Part shown: positions 46,355-54,057 of the stretch, piece by piece
Layout of the letters: each line of letters starts with the position of its first letter
Numbering within the stretch: position 1 is the stretch's first letter
Source: Streptomyces sp. WZ-12
Lineage (GTDB): Bacteria; Actinomycetota; Actinomycetes; Streptomycetales; Streptomycetaceae
Direction: 5' to 3'
NCBI RefSeq assembly: GCF_028898845.1
Contig: NZ_CP118574.1
Span: 2,666,001-2,730,000 of the forward strand
Length of the DNA stretch: 64,000 bases
Notes under the pieces: generated by a model
What the model was told of the DNA's origin: nothing
Seen by the model: the letters and a program-made list of their open reading frames with translations, nothing else
Database searches by the model: none
Translations under genes and position numbers: made by a program

Positions 46355-46402
46355 TCAACGTTGATCACAGCGTTGGTCGTAGGCGTTGACCCAACAGCGT
46401 TG
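46355..46402. promoter_or_regulatory. Cluster of four CGTTG words upstream of parC
   Basis: Within the 306-base divergent interval (46141-46446) between the M16 operon and parC, CGTTG occurs at 46359, 46371, 46384 and 46398 (steps 12, 13, 14). It includes a 10-bp palindrome TCAACGTTGA at 46355-46364 and ACAGCGTTG twice. It could be an operator or part of the parC promoter; unproven. The rest of the interval shows nothing. Confidence 0.35.
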
Positions 46403-46446
46403 TTCCCACATCGGCAGTAGACGCAGCAGAAGGAGCCGCAGCCGCG

Positions 46447-48891
46447 ATGGCCCGCCGCAGCACGAAGACCCCGCCGCCGGACGACTTCGAGGAGAGGATC
46501 CTCGACATCGACGTCGTCGATGAGATGCAGGGTTCCTTCCTTGAGTACGCGTACTCGGTCATCTACTCGCGCGCCCTGCCGGACGCCCGCGACGGCCTCA
46601 AGCCCGTACACCGCCGCATTCTCTACCAGATGAACGAGATGAGCCTCCGGCCCGACCGTGGCTATGTGAAGTGCGCGCGGGTCGTCGGCGAGGTGATGGG
46701 TAAGCTCCACCCGCACGGTGACGCCTCCATCTACGACGCCCTGGTGCGCATGGCGCAGCCGTTCTCGATGCGGGTGCCCCTAGTGGACGGGCACGGCAAC
46801 TTCGGCTCCCTGGGCAACGACGACCCGCCCGCCGCGATGCGGTACACCGAGTGCCGGATGGCGTCCGCGACCTCCCTGATGACGGAGTCCATCGACGAGG
46901 ACACCGTCGACTTCTCGCCCAACTACGACGGCCAGGAGCAGGAACCGGTCACCCTCCCCGCCGCGTATCCGAACCTCCTCGTCAACGGGGCGTCCGGCAT
47001 CGCCGTCGGCATGGCGACGAACATGCCGCCGCACAACCTCGGCGAAGTGATCGCCGCGGCCCGGCACCTGATCAAGCATCCGAACGCGGATCTGGACACC
47101 CTGATGCGCTTCGTGCCGGGACCGGACCTGCCGACGGGCGGCCGGATCGTGGGGCTGGGCGGCGTGCGGGACGCCTACGAGAAGGGCCGCGGCACGTTCA
47201 AGATCCGCGCGACGGTCACGGTGGAGAACGTCACCGCCCGCCGCAAGGGTCTGGTCGTCACCGAACTCCCCTTCACCGTCGGCCCGGAGAAGGTCATCTC
47301 CAAGATCAAGGACTTGGTGGGGGCGAAGAGGCTCCAGGGCATCGCGGACGTGAAGGACCTCACCGACCGCGAGCACGGCCTGCGGCTGGTGATCGAGATC
47401 AAGAACGGCTTCAATCCGGAGGCCGTCCTGGAACAGCTCTACAAGCTGACGCCGATGGAGGAGTCCTTCGGCATCAACAACGTCGCCCTGGTCGACGGCC
47501 AGCCGTTGACGCTGGGCCTCAAGGAGCTGTTGGAGGTCTACGTCGACCACCGCTTCGACGTGGTACGCCGGCGCAGCGAGTTCCGGCGCACGAAGCGGCG
47601 CGACCGACTCCACCTGGTCGAGGGCCTGTTGACCGCCCTGGTGGACATCGACGAGGTCATCCGCCTGATCCGCTCCAGCGAGAACAGCGCCCAGGCCAAG
47701 GAGCGCCTGATGGAGCGCTTCGCGCTGAGCGAGGTACAGACGCAGTACATCCTCGACACCCCGCTGCGCCGACTGACCAAGTTCGACCGGATCGAGCTGG
47801 AGGCCGAACGCGACCGGCTGGAGGCCGAGATCGCGGAACTGACCCGGATCCTGGAGTCCGACGCCGAACTGCGCAAGCTGGTCTCGGGCGAGCTGGCGTC
47901 GGTCGCCAAGAAGTACGGCACGCCGCGTCGCACGGTCCTCCAGGAGTCGGCAGGGGCCACCGTCGCCGCGGTGCCGCTGGAGGTCTCCGACGACCCGTGC
48001 CGAGTCCTGCTGTCCTCCACGGGGCTGTTGGCGCGCACCACCACGGCGGAGACGTCGTTCGACGCGGACGCCAGGCGCGTCAAGCACGATGCGATCGTCT
48101 CGGCGGTGCCGGCGACGGCGCGCGGCGAGGTGGGGGCGGTGACCTCCCAAGGCCGGCTGCTGAGACTGTCGGTGATCGATCTGCCGCAGCTCCCGGACAC
48201 CGTGGCGCCCAGCCTCGCCGGTGGTGCGGCGGTCGCGGAGTTCCTCAGCCTCCAGGACGACGAGCAGTTGGTGTGCCTGACGACGCTGGACGAGTCCTCA
48301 CCGGGTCTCGCGCTCGGCACGGAACAGGGCGTCGTGAAGCGCGTGGTGCCCGACTACCCGTCCAACAAGGACGAGTTGGAGGTCATCACCCTCAAGGAGG
48401 GCGACCGCATCGTGGGCGCGGCCGAACTGCGCACGGGTGAGGAGGACCTGGTCTTCATCACGGACGAGGCGCAGTTGCTGCGCTACCCGGCGTCGCAGGT
48501 GCGGCCGCAGGGCCGGCCGGCGGGCGGTATGGCGGGCGTCAAGCTGGGAGAGGGCGCCAAGGTACTCGCCTTCGCGGCCGTCGATCCGGCCGCGGACGCC
48601 ATGGTGTTCACGGTCGCCGGGTCGCACGGCACGCTGGACGACTCGGTGGCGACGGCCAAGCTCACCCCGTTCGACCAGTACCCGCGCAAGGGCCGGGCCA
48701 CCGGCGGTGTGCGCTGCCAGCGGTTCTTGAAGGGCGAGGACTGTCTGACGCTGGCATGGGCCGGCCCGGCGCCCGTACGGGCCGCTGACGCCAAGGGCGC
48801 ACCGGTTCCGCTGCCGGAGCCGGACCCCCGCCGGGACGGCTCCGGCGTGGCCCTGGCCAAGCCGGTGACGGCCCTGGCTGGCCCCGTGTAA
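46447..48891 (+). CDS. parC: DNA topoisomerase IV subunit A
   Basis: 814 residues with AGAAGGAG upstream of the ATG. The GyrA/ParC breakage-reunion domain has catalytic Tyr133 in AAMRYTECRMAS. The quinolone-determining loop HPHGDASIYDALVRMAQPFS begins at His88. The C-terminal domain has GyrA-like blades but no clear GyrA box, supporting ParC rather than GyrA. It decatenates daughter chromosomes together with ParE, encoded about 7 kb away on the other strand. The residue aligned with the quinolone-contacting serine is Ala93. Confidence 0.92.
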   Translation: MARRSTKTPPPDDFEERILDIDVVDEMQGSFLEYAYSVIYSRALPDARDGLKPVHRRILYQMNEMSLRPDRGYVKCARVVGEVMGKLHPHGDASIYDALVRMAQPFSMRVPLVDGHGNFGSLGNDDPPAAMRYTECRMASATSLMTESIDEDTVDFSPNYDGQEQEPVTLPAAYPNLLVNGASGIAVGMATNMPPHNLGEVIAAARHLIKHPNADLDTLMRFVPGPDLPTGGRIVGLGGVRDAYEKGRGTFKIRATVTVENVTARRKGLVVTELPFTVGPEKVISKIKDLVGAKRLQGIADVKDLTDREHGLRLVIEIKNGFNPEAVLEQLYKLTPMEESFGINNVALVDGQPLTLGLKELLEVYVDHRFDVVRRRSEFRRTKRRDRLHLVEGLLTALVDIDEVIRLIRSSENSAQAKERLMERFALSEVQTQYILDTPLRRLTKFDRIELEAERDRLEAEIAELTRILESDAELRKLVSGELASVAKKYGTPRRTVLQESAGATVAAVPLEVSDDPCRVLLSSTGLLARTTTAETSFDADARRVKHDAIVSAVPATARGEVGAVTSQGRLLRLSVIDLPQLPDTVAPSLAGGAAVAEFLSLQDDEQLVCLTTLDESSPGLALGTEQGVVKRVVPDYPSNKDELEVITLKEGDRIVGAAELRTGEEDLVFITDEAQLLRYPASQVRPQGRPAGGMAGVKLGEGAKVLAFAAVDPAADAMVFTVAGSHGTLDDSVATAKLTPFDQYPRKGRATGGVRCQRFLKGEDCLTLAWAGPAPVRAADAKGAPVPLPEPDPRRDGSGVALAKPVTALAGPV

Positions 48892-48925
48892 CCACGACCG
48901 GTCCCATACACGACCGACCCACACA

Positions 48926-48978
48926 CACGACGGACGCCGCCGGGATGGTGAACAACCGCCCCGGCGGCGTCCGTTGTG
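48926..48978. terminator. Terminator after parC
   Basis: A 19-bp stem (48926-48944 with 48960-48978) containing one G-U pair and a 15-nt loop, 35 bases after the parC stop codon. Confidence 0.75.
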
Positions 48979-49168
48979 CGTGCCGGGAACTGTCTCACTG
49001 GGGTCACCGGGCCTGTTGGCGACAATCCACGACATCAACCCGCCGGCATTGGCGGCCTGTGGCATCGCCTCAACTCATGGCGCACTACGAGGCCGCGCCT
49101 CGTACTCGCAGCAGACGCCGCACGTCCCGCCGCGCGGGCAGTGACCGGCACACCGCCCAACTCCCCCG

Positions 49169-50281
49169 TCATTCCTCCCGCGAGGCCACGTAACGCAACA
49201 CGCCCCACATGCTGTGTTCGTCGGCCACCGTCGGCGCCTCCTGCCGGCAGTTCGCCAGCTCCTTGCGCAGCGCAGGCCCGTCGATGCCACTACCGATCAT
49301 CACGAGTTGCGTGCGCCGTTCCTCGCCCTTCGGCCACGGCTCGGGGTAGAAGCGCAGGAAGTTGCCGACTGCGTGCAGCGTGAACCTCTGGCGGTTCTCC
49401 GGCACGTCGAAGTGGACGAATCCCTTGATGCGGTAGAGGCCGGAGGGACGGCTGTCCAGGAACTCCATCAGCCGGCGCGGGTGCATCGGCTCGACGGAAG
49501 TGAACTCCACGCTCTCGTACGCGGCGTGGAGATGCCCCGAGTGATGGTGGTCGCAACCACGGCAGTCCTGGTGGTCATGCTCGTGGTCATCACCGATGCC
49601 CTGCCCCGGAGGCCCCTGTGCGGAAGCCTCACGCAGCAGGTCTTCGAAGGACAACTGGCGGACCGCCGCGTCGCGGTCCTTCCCCGTCCCACGGTCGAAG
49701 AACAACTCCGGGGCGATCTGCCCATAGGCCGTGCAGATCACCGGCCGACCCGGGGCGAGCTCAGCAAGCGTGTCGACGAGTTCCTGACGCGCCTCGTCCG
49801 GGAGCCGGTCGGCCTTGTTGAGCACCACGAGATCGGCAATTCCGACGTGGCGATTCAGCTCGGGGTGCCGGGCACGAGTGTCCTCGAACTCCGCCGCGTC
49901 GACGACCTCGATCAGCCCGCCGTAGACGATCCGCTCGTTGTCGCTCGCGAGGATCATGCGGATGAGTTCCTGCGGCTCAGCTAGCCCACTGGCCTCGATG
50001 ACGATCACGTCGATACGGGCGGCGGGGCGGGCCAGCCGCTCAAGATAGTCGTCCAACTCACTGGTGTCGACGGCGCAGCACAGGCATCCGTTGCCCAGCG
50101 ACACCATGGAGTCCACCTGCCCGGCGACCGTCATGGCGTCGATCTCGATGCTGCCGAAGTCATTGACGATCGCACCGATGCGGGTGCCGTCGCCGGCACG
50201 CAGCAGGTGGTTCAGGAGGGTGGTCTTGCCCGATCCCAGGAAGCCCGCGAGCACGACGACCGGGATCTGTTGGGTGGCCAA
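49169..50281 (-). CDS. COG0523 / CobW-family GTPase (putative metallochaperone)
   Basis: 370 residues from a TTG at 50281 with GGAGG 6 bases upstream; the frame is open upstream but low-complexity. Walker A GFLGSGKTTLLNHLL, the family's GCLCC metal motif, Walker B-type VIEASGLAEPQ and NKAD are visible. A histidine-rich loop (HEHDHQDCRGCDHHHSGHLH, about 218-237) separates the GTPase from the CobW C-terminal domain. This branch delivers or conserves zinc or a similar metal. No zinc-uptake-regulator box was recognised upstream. An IS element sits 285 bases upstream of its start. Confidence 0.88.
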   Translation of the reverse strand: MATQQIPVVVLAGFLGSGKTTLLNHLLRAGDGTRIGAIVNDFGSIEIDAMTVAGQVDSMVSLGNGCLCCAVDTSELDDYLERLARPAARIDVIVIEASGLAEPQELIRMILASDNERIVYGGLIEVVDAAEFEDTRARHPELNRHVGIADLVVLNKADRLPDEARQELVDTLAELAPGRPVICTAYGQIAPELFFDRGTGKDRDAAVRQLSFEDLLREASAQGPPGQGIGDDHEHDHQDCRGCDHHHSGHLHAAYESVEFTSVEPMHPRRLMEFLDSRPSGLYRIKGFVHFDVPENRQRFTLHAVGNFLRFYPEPWPKGEERRTQLVMIGSGIDGPALRKELANCRQEAPTVADEHSMWGVLRYVASREE

Positions 50282-50566
50282 GGGACGCCTCCATGGTGCG
50301 GGTGGCGGGCCGCACGGACCGGCGGCGGACGAGCTGCCGATCGTAACCGACTGCCCGCGGTCAGAGTCCGGCCCACCACCGCTGCCCGCGGCCTCCACCT
50401 ACGGCATCGAGCCACACTCCTGATCGGCAACCGTGAACAGGGCACACCACCGACGACCCAACACCCAGCAGATCCCCACAACCTCGACCCAACTGCGGCT
50501 CGCAGGCAACCACACCGACCGCCCGAGGACCAGCCATGTCAGCGCCAGCCGCCTCGGGGCAGGCGA

Positions 50567-50590
50567 CACCTAGATGAATGAGTCCGATGT
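50567..50590 (+). repeat. Left terminal inverted repeat of the IS element
   Basis: 24 bases beginning CACCTAGATG, exactly complementary to 51523-51546. Confidence 0.9.
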
Positions 50591-50592
50591 CT

Positions 50593-51477
50593 TCAGTGGT
50601 CATAGGCGATCAGTGATCGCTTGGCTGGGGCGTTGGTGTTCCAGTTGTGCCAGATCGCCGTGGCCAGGGCGAGGAGTCGTTGGCCGGTGCGGGCGAAGAC
50701 ACCAGCGGGTGTCCGGCCTCCGTGTTGTTCGAGGCTGAGCTGGCCTTTGAGGGTGTCGAATACCGCCTCGATCCACTGGCGGACGTGGGCCAGGCGTCCA
50801 TGCCGGACAGGCTCGTTCTTCAGGTCCGGCCGCACCAGATGGACGCCCAGGCGCTCTTCGAGGAACGCCTCGAACTCCCGCCCGGCGAAGCCCTTGTCCG
50901 CAAGAATCACTTGACCGGAGCGCATGAGGTGGTGGTCGCGTTCCAGCAGCGCGGTCATCACCTGGCGTTCGCCGAGTTTGGGGTTGGCCAGGCACCAGGA
51001 CACCGGCATGCCCTCGGCTGTGGTCAGCAGGTAGAGCCGCAATCCCCAGAAGAAGCGAGAATGGCTCGCGCAGTAGCCGTATCCGGCGTGCCCTGCCAGG
51101 TCGGAGCGTTTGACTGTCTCGCGGGAGGCGGCGCACGGCAGTGGTGTGGAGTCGATCAGCCGCAGGTTGTCGTGCCAGGTGGGCACCTGCCTGGCCAGTG
51201 CCTGGATCACGGCCGAGATCAGTGGGCCGGCGGCGTTCAGGCGCTTGTTGTAGGCGGATTGCTGGGGCAGGTAGCGAAAGAGGTGTCCCAGTCGGGCGTG
51301 TACGAAGCGGATCCATTGCCGGGCCGAGGGAAAGCCCAGTAGGACCTGGGCGACGGCCAGGCACAGCAGTTCGGCGTCTGTCAGTTTCGGGGGTCGCCCG
51401 ATCCGGCGACGAGGGGCCACATGGTCATCGATGAACACGTACAGTGCAGCCAGAAGGGCGTCCAGGTTTGTCGTCAC
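50593..51477 (-). CDS. IS982-family transposase
   Basis: 294 residues from a GTG at 51477. Order: IDDHVAPRRRIGRPPKLTDAELL N-terminus, then the DDE catalytic core with Asp109 in LIDSTPLP, the conserved GYGYCASHSRFFWGLRLYLL, the second Asp in VILADKGFAGREFE, and Glu in RQWIEAVFDTLKGQLSLEQHGGRT. Full length and with all three acidic residues, so probably active. Confidence 0.92.
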   Translation of the reverse strand: MTTNLDALLAALYVFIDDHVAPRRRIGRPPKLTDAELLCLAVAQVLLGFPSARQWIRFVHARLGHLFRYLPQQSAYNKRLNAAGPLISAVIQALARQVPTWHDNLRLIDSTPLPCAASRETVKRSDLAGHAGYGYCASHSRFFWGLRLYLLTTAEGMPVSWCLANPKLGERQVMTALLERDHHLMRSGQVILADKGFAGREFEAFLEERLGVHLVRPDLKNEPVRHGRLAHVRQWIEAVFDTLKGQLSLEQHGGRTPAGVFARTGQRLLALATAIWHNWNTNAPAKRSLIAYDH

Positions 51478-51522
51478 ACACGAGCCAACGGGCGCCCTTC
51501 GCCATGGTCGCGGCCAGCACAA

Positions 51523-51546
51523 ACATCGGACTCATTCATCTAGGTG
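51523..51546 (-). repeat. Right terminal inverted repeat of the IS element
   Basis: 24 bases ending CATCTAGGTG, exactly complementary to 50567-50590. Confidence 0.9.
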
Positions 51547-51736
51547 CCCGCATCTCGGCCTGGTCCCACCGTCCCTGCGCGCCGGCGCCCCGGCTTCCTA
51601 CCGCCCGATGGCACCCGACTGCCGCCCCGCGGCAACCTGCCCTCACGCCCGGCTCCGCTGTACCGCAAGCAGGACACACCAGCGCCTCGTGCCGTTGCGT
51701 TGCCCTCCACTCTCCCGGCATTCCGGGCATCACCCT

Positions 51737-51755
51737 CCGGGTTAGGCTCGCCTTT
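51737..51755. promoter_or_regulatory. Iron-box-like operator (DmdR/IdeR type) abutting a GTG start
   Basis: CCGGGTTAGGCTCGCCTTT shares the GGTTAGGCT-nn-CCT core of the actinobacterial iron box TTAGGTTAGGCTnnCCTAA; the outer three bases on the left and two on the right differ. It ends one base before the GTG at 51756. Confidence 0.6.
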
Positions 51756-52721
51756 GTGAGCACATGCGCTATCGCTTCCCTTGAAGCGGCCGAACCCCTC
51801 GCCGGAACGGCCGCAACCGCCCGGACTTGGCTGCTGATCGAGCAAACCGGACCATGGGGAGCCAAGGCGCTGACGGACAGCCACCTCGATCCGCACCTCG
51901 GCCGGGCCCTGGAAGCCGCAGCAGAAGGGACCGGCGTACGCGTCGCCCTCATCCGCCGCCCGGGCCGCCATGCCGACCTCCACGGCACCACCCGCCGCCG
52001 CATGTTCCTCGCACACACCTCGCCGGGCCGTTCCTGGATCCGCACCACCACCGTCACCGACCCGGGAGCCACGCTCGGACTCGACTTCGCCTCCCTGGGA
52101 GACGGAGACCATCACGGCCTCTGGGAGCCGTACACCGGCGAACCTATGGTGCTTGTGTGCACCAACGGCAAACGGGACCGCTGCTGTGCACTCCTCGGCC
52201 GCCCACTGGCCGCCCAACTTTCCACCGACGGCTGCGCGACCTGGGAGGTCACGCACATCGGCGGCCACCGCTTCTCCCCCACTCTCTTCGTTCTCCCCTA
52301 CGGCTACGCCTACGGACGCGCCTCGGCCCAGTTGGTCAAGGACGTCGTGGAATCGGCCCGCAGTGGCCGTATCGCGCTCGACCAGTGCCGGGGCCGATCG
52401 ACGTGGGACCGGCCGGCCCAGGCTGCCGATCTCGCCGTCCGAGAGCTGATCCGTGAGTGGCGCGCGGACGCACTCGACGTCGTAGGGACCGATCCGGTGT
52501 GGCCCGAACTTGCCGGTGCCCCCAGGCGAGCGCCGGGAGACGGGCCGCTGACGGATGCCGTTCGCAGTTGGACCGTTGACGTTGCGCACACCGACGGGCG
52601 AGCGTGGCGGGTGGTAATCGATCAGCGGACCGACGGTGCTCCGACGCCCGCTAGCTGTGGTGCGCCGCTCGGCCCACCGACGCGTATGGCGGTCACGTCC
52701 ATCACCGCGCTCAGGGACTGA
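51756..52721 (+). CDS. Sucrase/ferredoxin-like family protein
   Basis: 321 residues from a GTG at 51756; the frame is open upstream into the IS element, but no family sequence lies there. Conserved parts are LLIEQTGPWGAKAL (N-terminus), VCTNGKRDRCCALLGRPLA with the cysteines of the thioredoxin-like [2Fe-2S] fold, and HIGGHRFSPTLFVLPYGYAYGR. Function of the family is poorly known; some members accompany siderophore or heme genes. The iron-box-like site right at the start codon suggests iron-controlled, perhaps leaderless, expression. Confidence 0.85.
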   Translation: MSTCAIASLEAAEPLAGTAATARTWLLIEQTGPWGAKALTDSHLDPHLGRALEAAAEGTGVRVALIRRPGRHADLHGTTRRRMFLAHTSPGRSWIRTTTVTDPGATLGLDFASLGDGDHHGLWEPYTGEPMVLVCTNGKRDRCCALLGRPLAAQLSTDGCATWEVTHIGGHRFSPTLFVLPYGYAYGRASAQLVKDVVESARSGRIALDQCRGRSTWDRPAQAADLAVRELIREWRADALDVVGTDPVWPELAGAPRRAPGDGPLTDAVRSWTVDVAHTDGRAWRVVIDQRTDGAPTPASCGAPLGPPTRMAVTSITALRD

Positions 52722-53370
52722 GGTACCGCTGAGCGGTGCCTCCTGCCCACACTTCCGCGGTTCTGAAGTCGGCGGATCGGGGTCCATAGCTTTCCCATCA
52801 CGTGCGGAGTGCCGCATTCCACCGCTCTGTCCCCGGTCTGCCCCCACTGCGCACGCCAGCGCGACCCCCAACGCCAGTCCCAGCGTCGCAACCAGCCCTA
52901 GACCGAACGACGGCCCCACAGCTCGCAGCGCGGCACCACGGCTCCTCTCGCCCCTCAGCACCGCCCCCGACGCCGCCGCACCGGCTCCCACAACCCACAA
53001 CATCTCTAACTCCCCCTCCGCACGCTCCCCCGCGCGCACCCAGTCCGGCTTCCTCACCCGCCTCAGCGCAGCACGCTCGGCAGCAGCCACCGCCGCAAGA
53101 AGACGGGTCGCCGACCTTCGAACCTGACCCTGCGAGGCTACGCACACACAATCCGCCATCGCAGAGCCTGTGGATAACTCCACGCCGCCCCTCGCCGCGA
53201 CAGGCCAACACCACGGCCCCAACTGGCCGTGCCATAGTCCTCCCAACAGAGGGCCAACTCCCCGTCCAGAGTGGCGAATTGCCCCCAGCACGGAGACCAC
53301 CGCACACCCCGAATTGCCAGCAACAGCCCCGCGCCCGAAGCCAGACAGGCTCGAAACTCGCCTCTCCGAA
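52722..53370. other. Intergenic region with an uncertain antisense frame
   Basis: 649 bases between convergent genes. On the minus strand a frame from the ATG at 53159 reads about 90 residues of plausible sequence (for example ERAALRRVRKPDWVRAGERA, then two hydrophobic stretches). It has no stop until deep inside the opposing gene, so it is not called. A TGTGGATAA word lies at 53170-53178. Confidence 0.4.
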
Positions 53371-54057
53371 CTACGGCTCCGGCGTCCCCGGAGGCTCCGC
53401 CAGACCGTGCCGATACGCGTAGTGGATGGCCTGCGCCCGATCGCGCAGTCCCGCCTTGGCGAAGAGGTTGTTGATGTGCGTCTTCACCGTCGCCGTGGAG
53501 ACATGCAGCGTACGGGCGATCTCCGGATTGCTCTGCCCTGCCGCCACGAGGCGCAGCACGTCCACCTCCCGTGCGGTCAGCCCGTCCGGGGGCTCGTCGG
53601 AGGGTTCGGGACGGTTGCGTACGGGCTCGGCGAGGCGTTCCAGCAAACGACGTTGGATCTTCGGCGACAGCCCGGCCTCGCCCGACAACACGTCGTCGAT
53701 GGCGCGGACGATCTCGTCGCCATCCGCGTCCTTGGTGAGGTAACCGCGGGCGCCGGCCTGCAGAGCGGGAAACAGCGAATCGTCGTCGGCATACGTGGTG
53801 AGCACGACGACCTGCGTGCCAGCGTGTTCCTTACGGATGCGACGGGTCGCCTCGACTCCGTCGCAACGCGGCATCCGCAGGTCCATCAGGACGACGTCCG
53901 GGGCCAGTTCGGCGACCATGCGGACCGCCTCGTTGCCATCCGCGGCCGAACCGACGACCTCAATTCCCGGCAACAGCCCCAGCAGCATCACGATTCCCTC
54001 GCGCACGACCGTCTGGTCGTCAGCCACGACCACGCGCGCCGTCGTACGCTCCGTCAT
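53371..54057 (-). CDS. NarL/FixJ-type response regulator
   Basis: 228 residues. Receiver with DD at 13-14, phospho-acceptor Asp59 (VVLMDLRMP) and lysine in GYLTKDADG. The LuxR-type helix-turn-helix (about 155-215) has LTAREVDVLRLVAAGQSNPEIARTL. The start overlaps the kinase stop (ATGA). The target is unknown; it lies third in an operon with its kinase and a membrane protein. Confidence 0.93.
   Translation of the reverse strand: MTERTTARVVVADDQTVVREGIVMLLGLLPGIEVVGSAADGNEAVRMVAELAPDVVLMDLRMPRCDGVEATRRIRKEHAGTQVVVLTTYADDDSLFPALQAGARGYLTKDADGDEIVRAIDDVLSGEAGLSPKIQRRLLERLAEPVRNRPEPSDEPPDGLTAREVDVLRLVAAGQSNPEIARTLHVSTATVKTHINNLFAKAGLRDRAQAIHYAYRHGLAEPPGTPEP

Larger units (their letters stand above)
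50567..51546 (-). mobile_element. IS982-type insertion sequence, about 980 bp, apparently intact
   Basis: A single full-length transposase gene lies between perfect 24-bp inverted repeats (50567-50590 and 51523-51546). CTAG lies near both outer ends (50570-50573 and 51540-51543); since CTAG is its own complement it could be either part of the inverted repeats or a 4-bp target duplication. No longer flanking duplication is visible. The element lies between the COG0523 GTPase gene and the sucrase/ferredoxin-like gene and breaks no recognisable gene. Confidence 0.9.

Noticed and set aside
51756..52721. IS element having truncated the sucrase/ferredoxin-like gene
   Set aside because: The protein has its expected N-terminus after the GTG, and promoter-like DNA lies between it and the IS end, so the gene appears intact.
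51540..53300. Minus-strand open frame of 586 codons
   Set aside because: Most of it is antisense to the sucrase/ferredoxin-like gene. Only its first part (see gap entry 52722-53370) looks even weakly protein-like.
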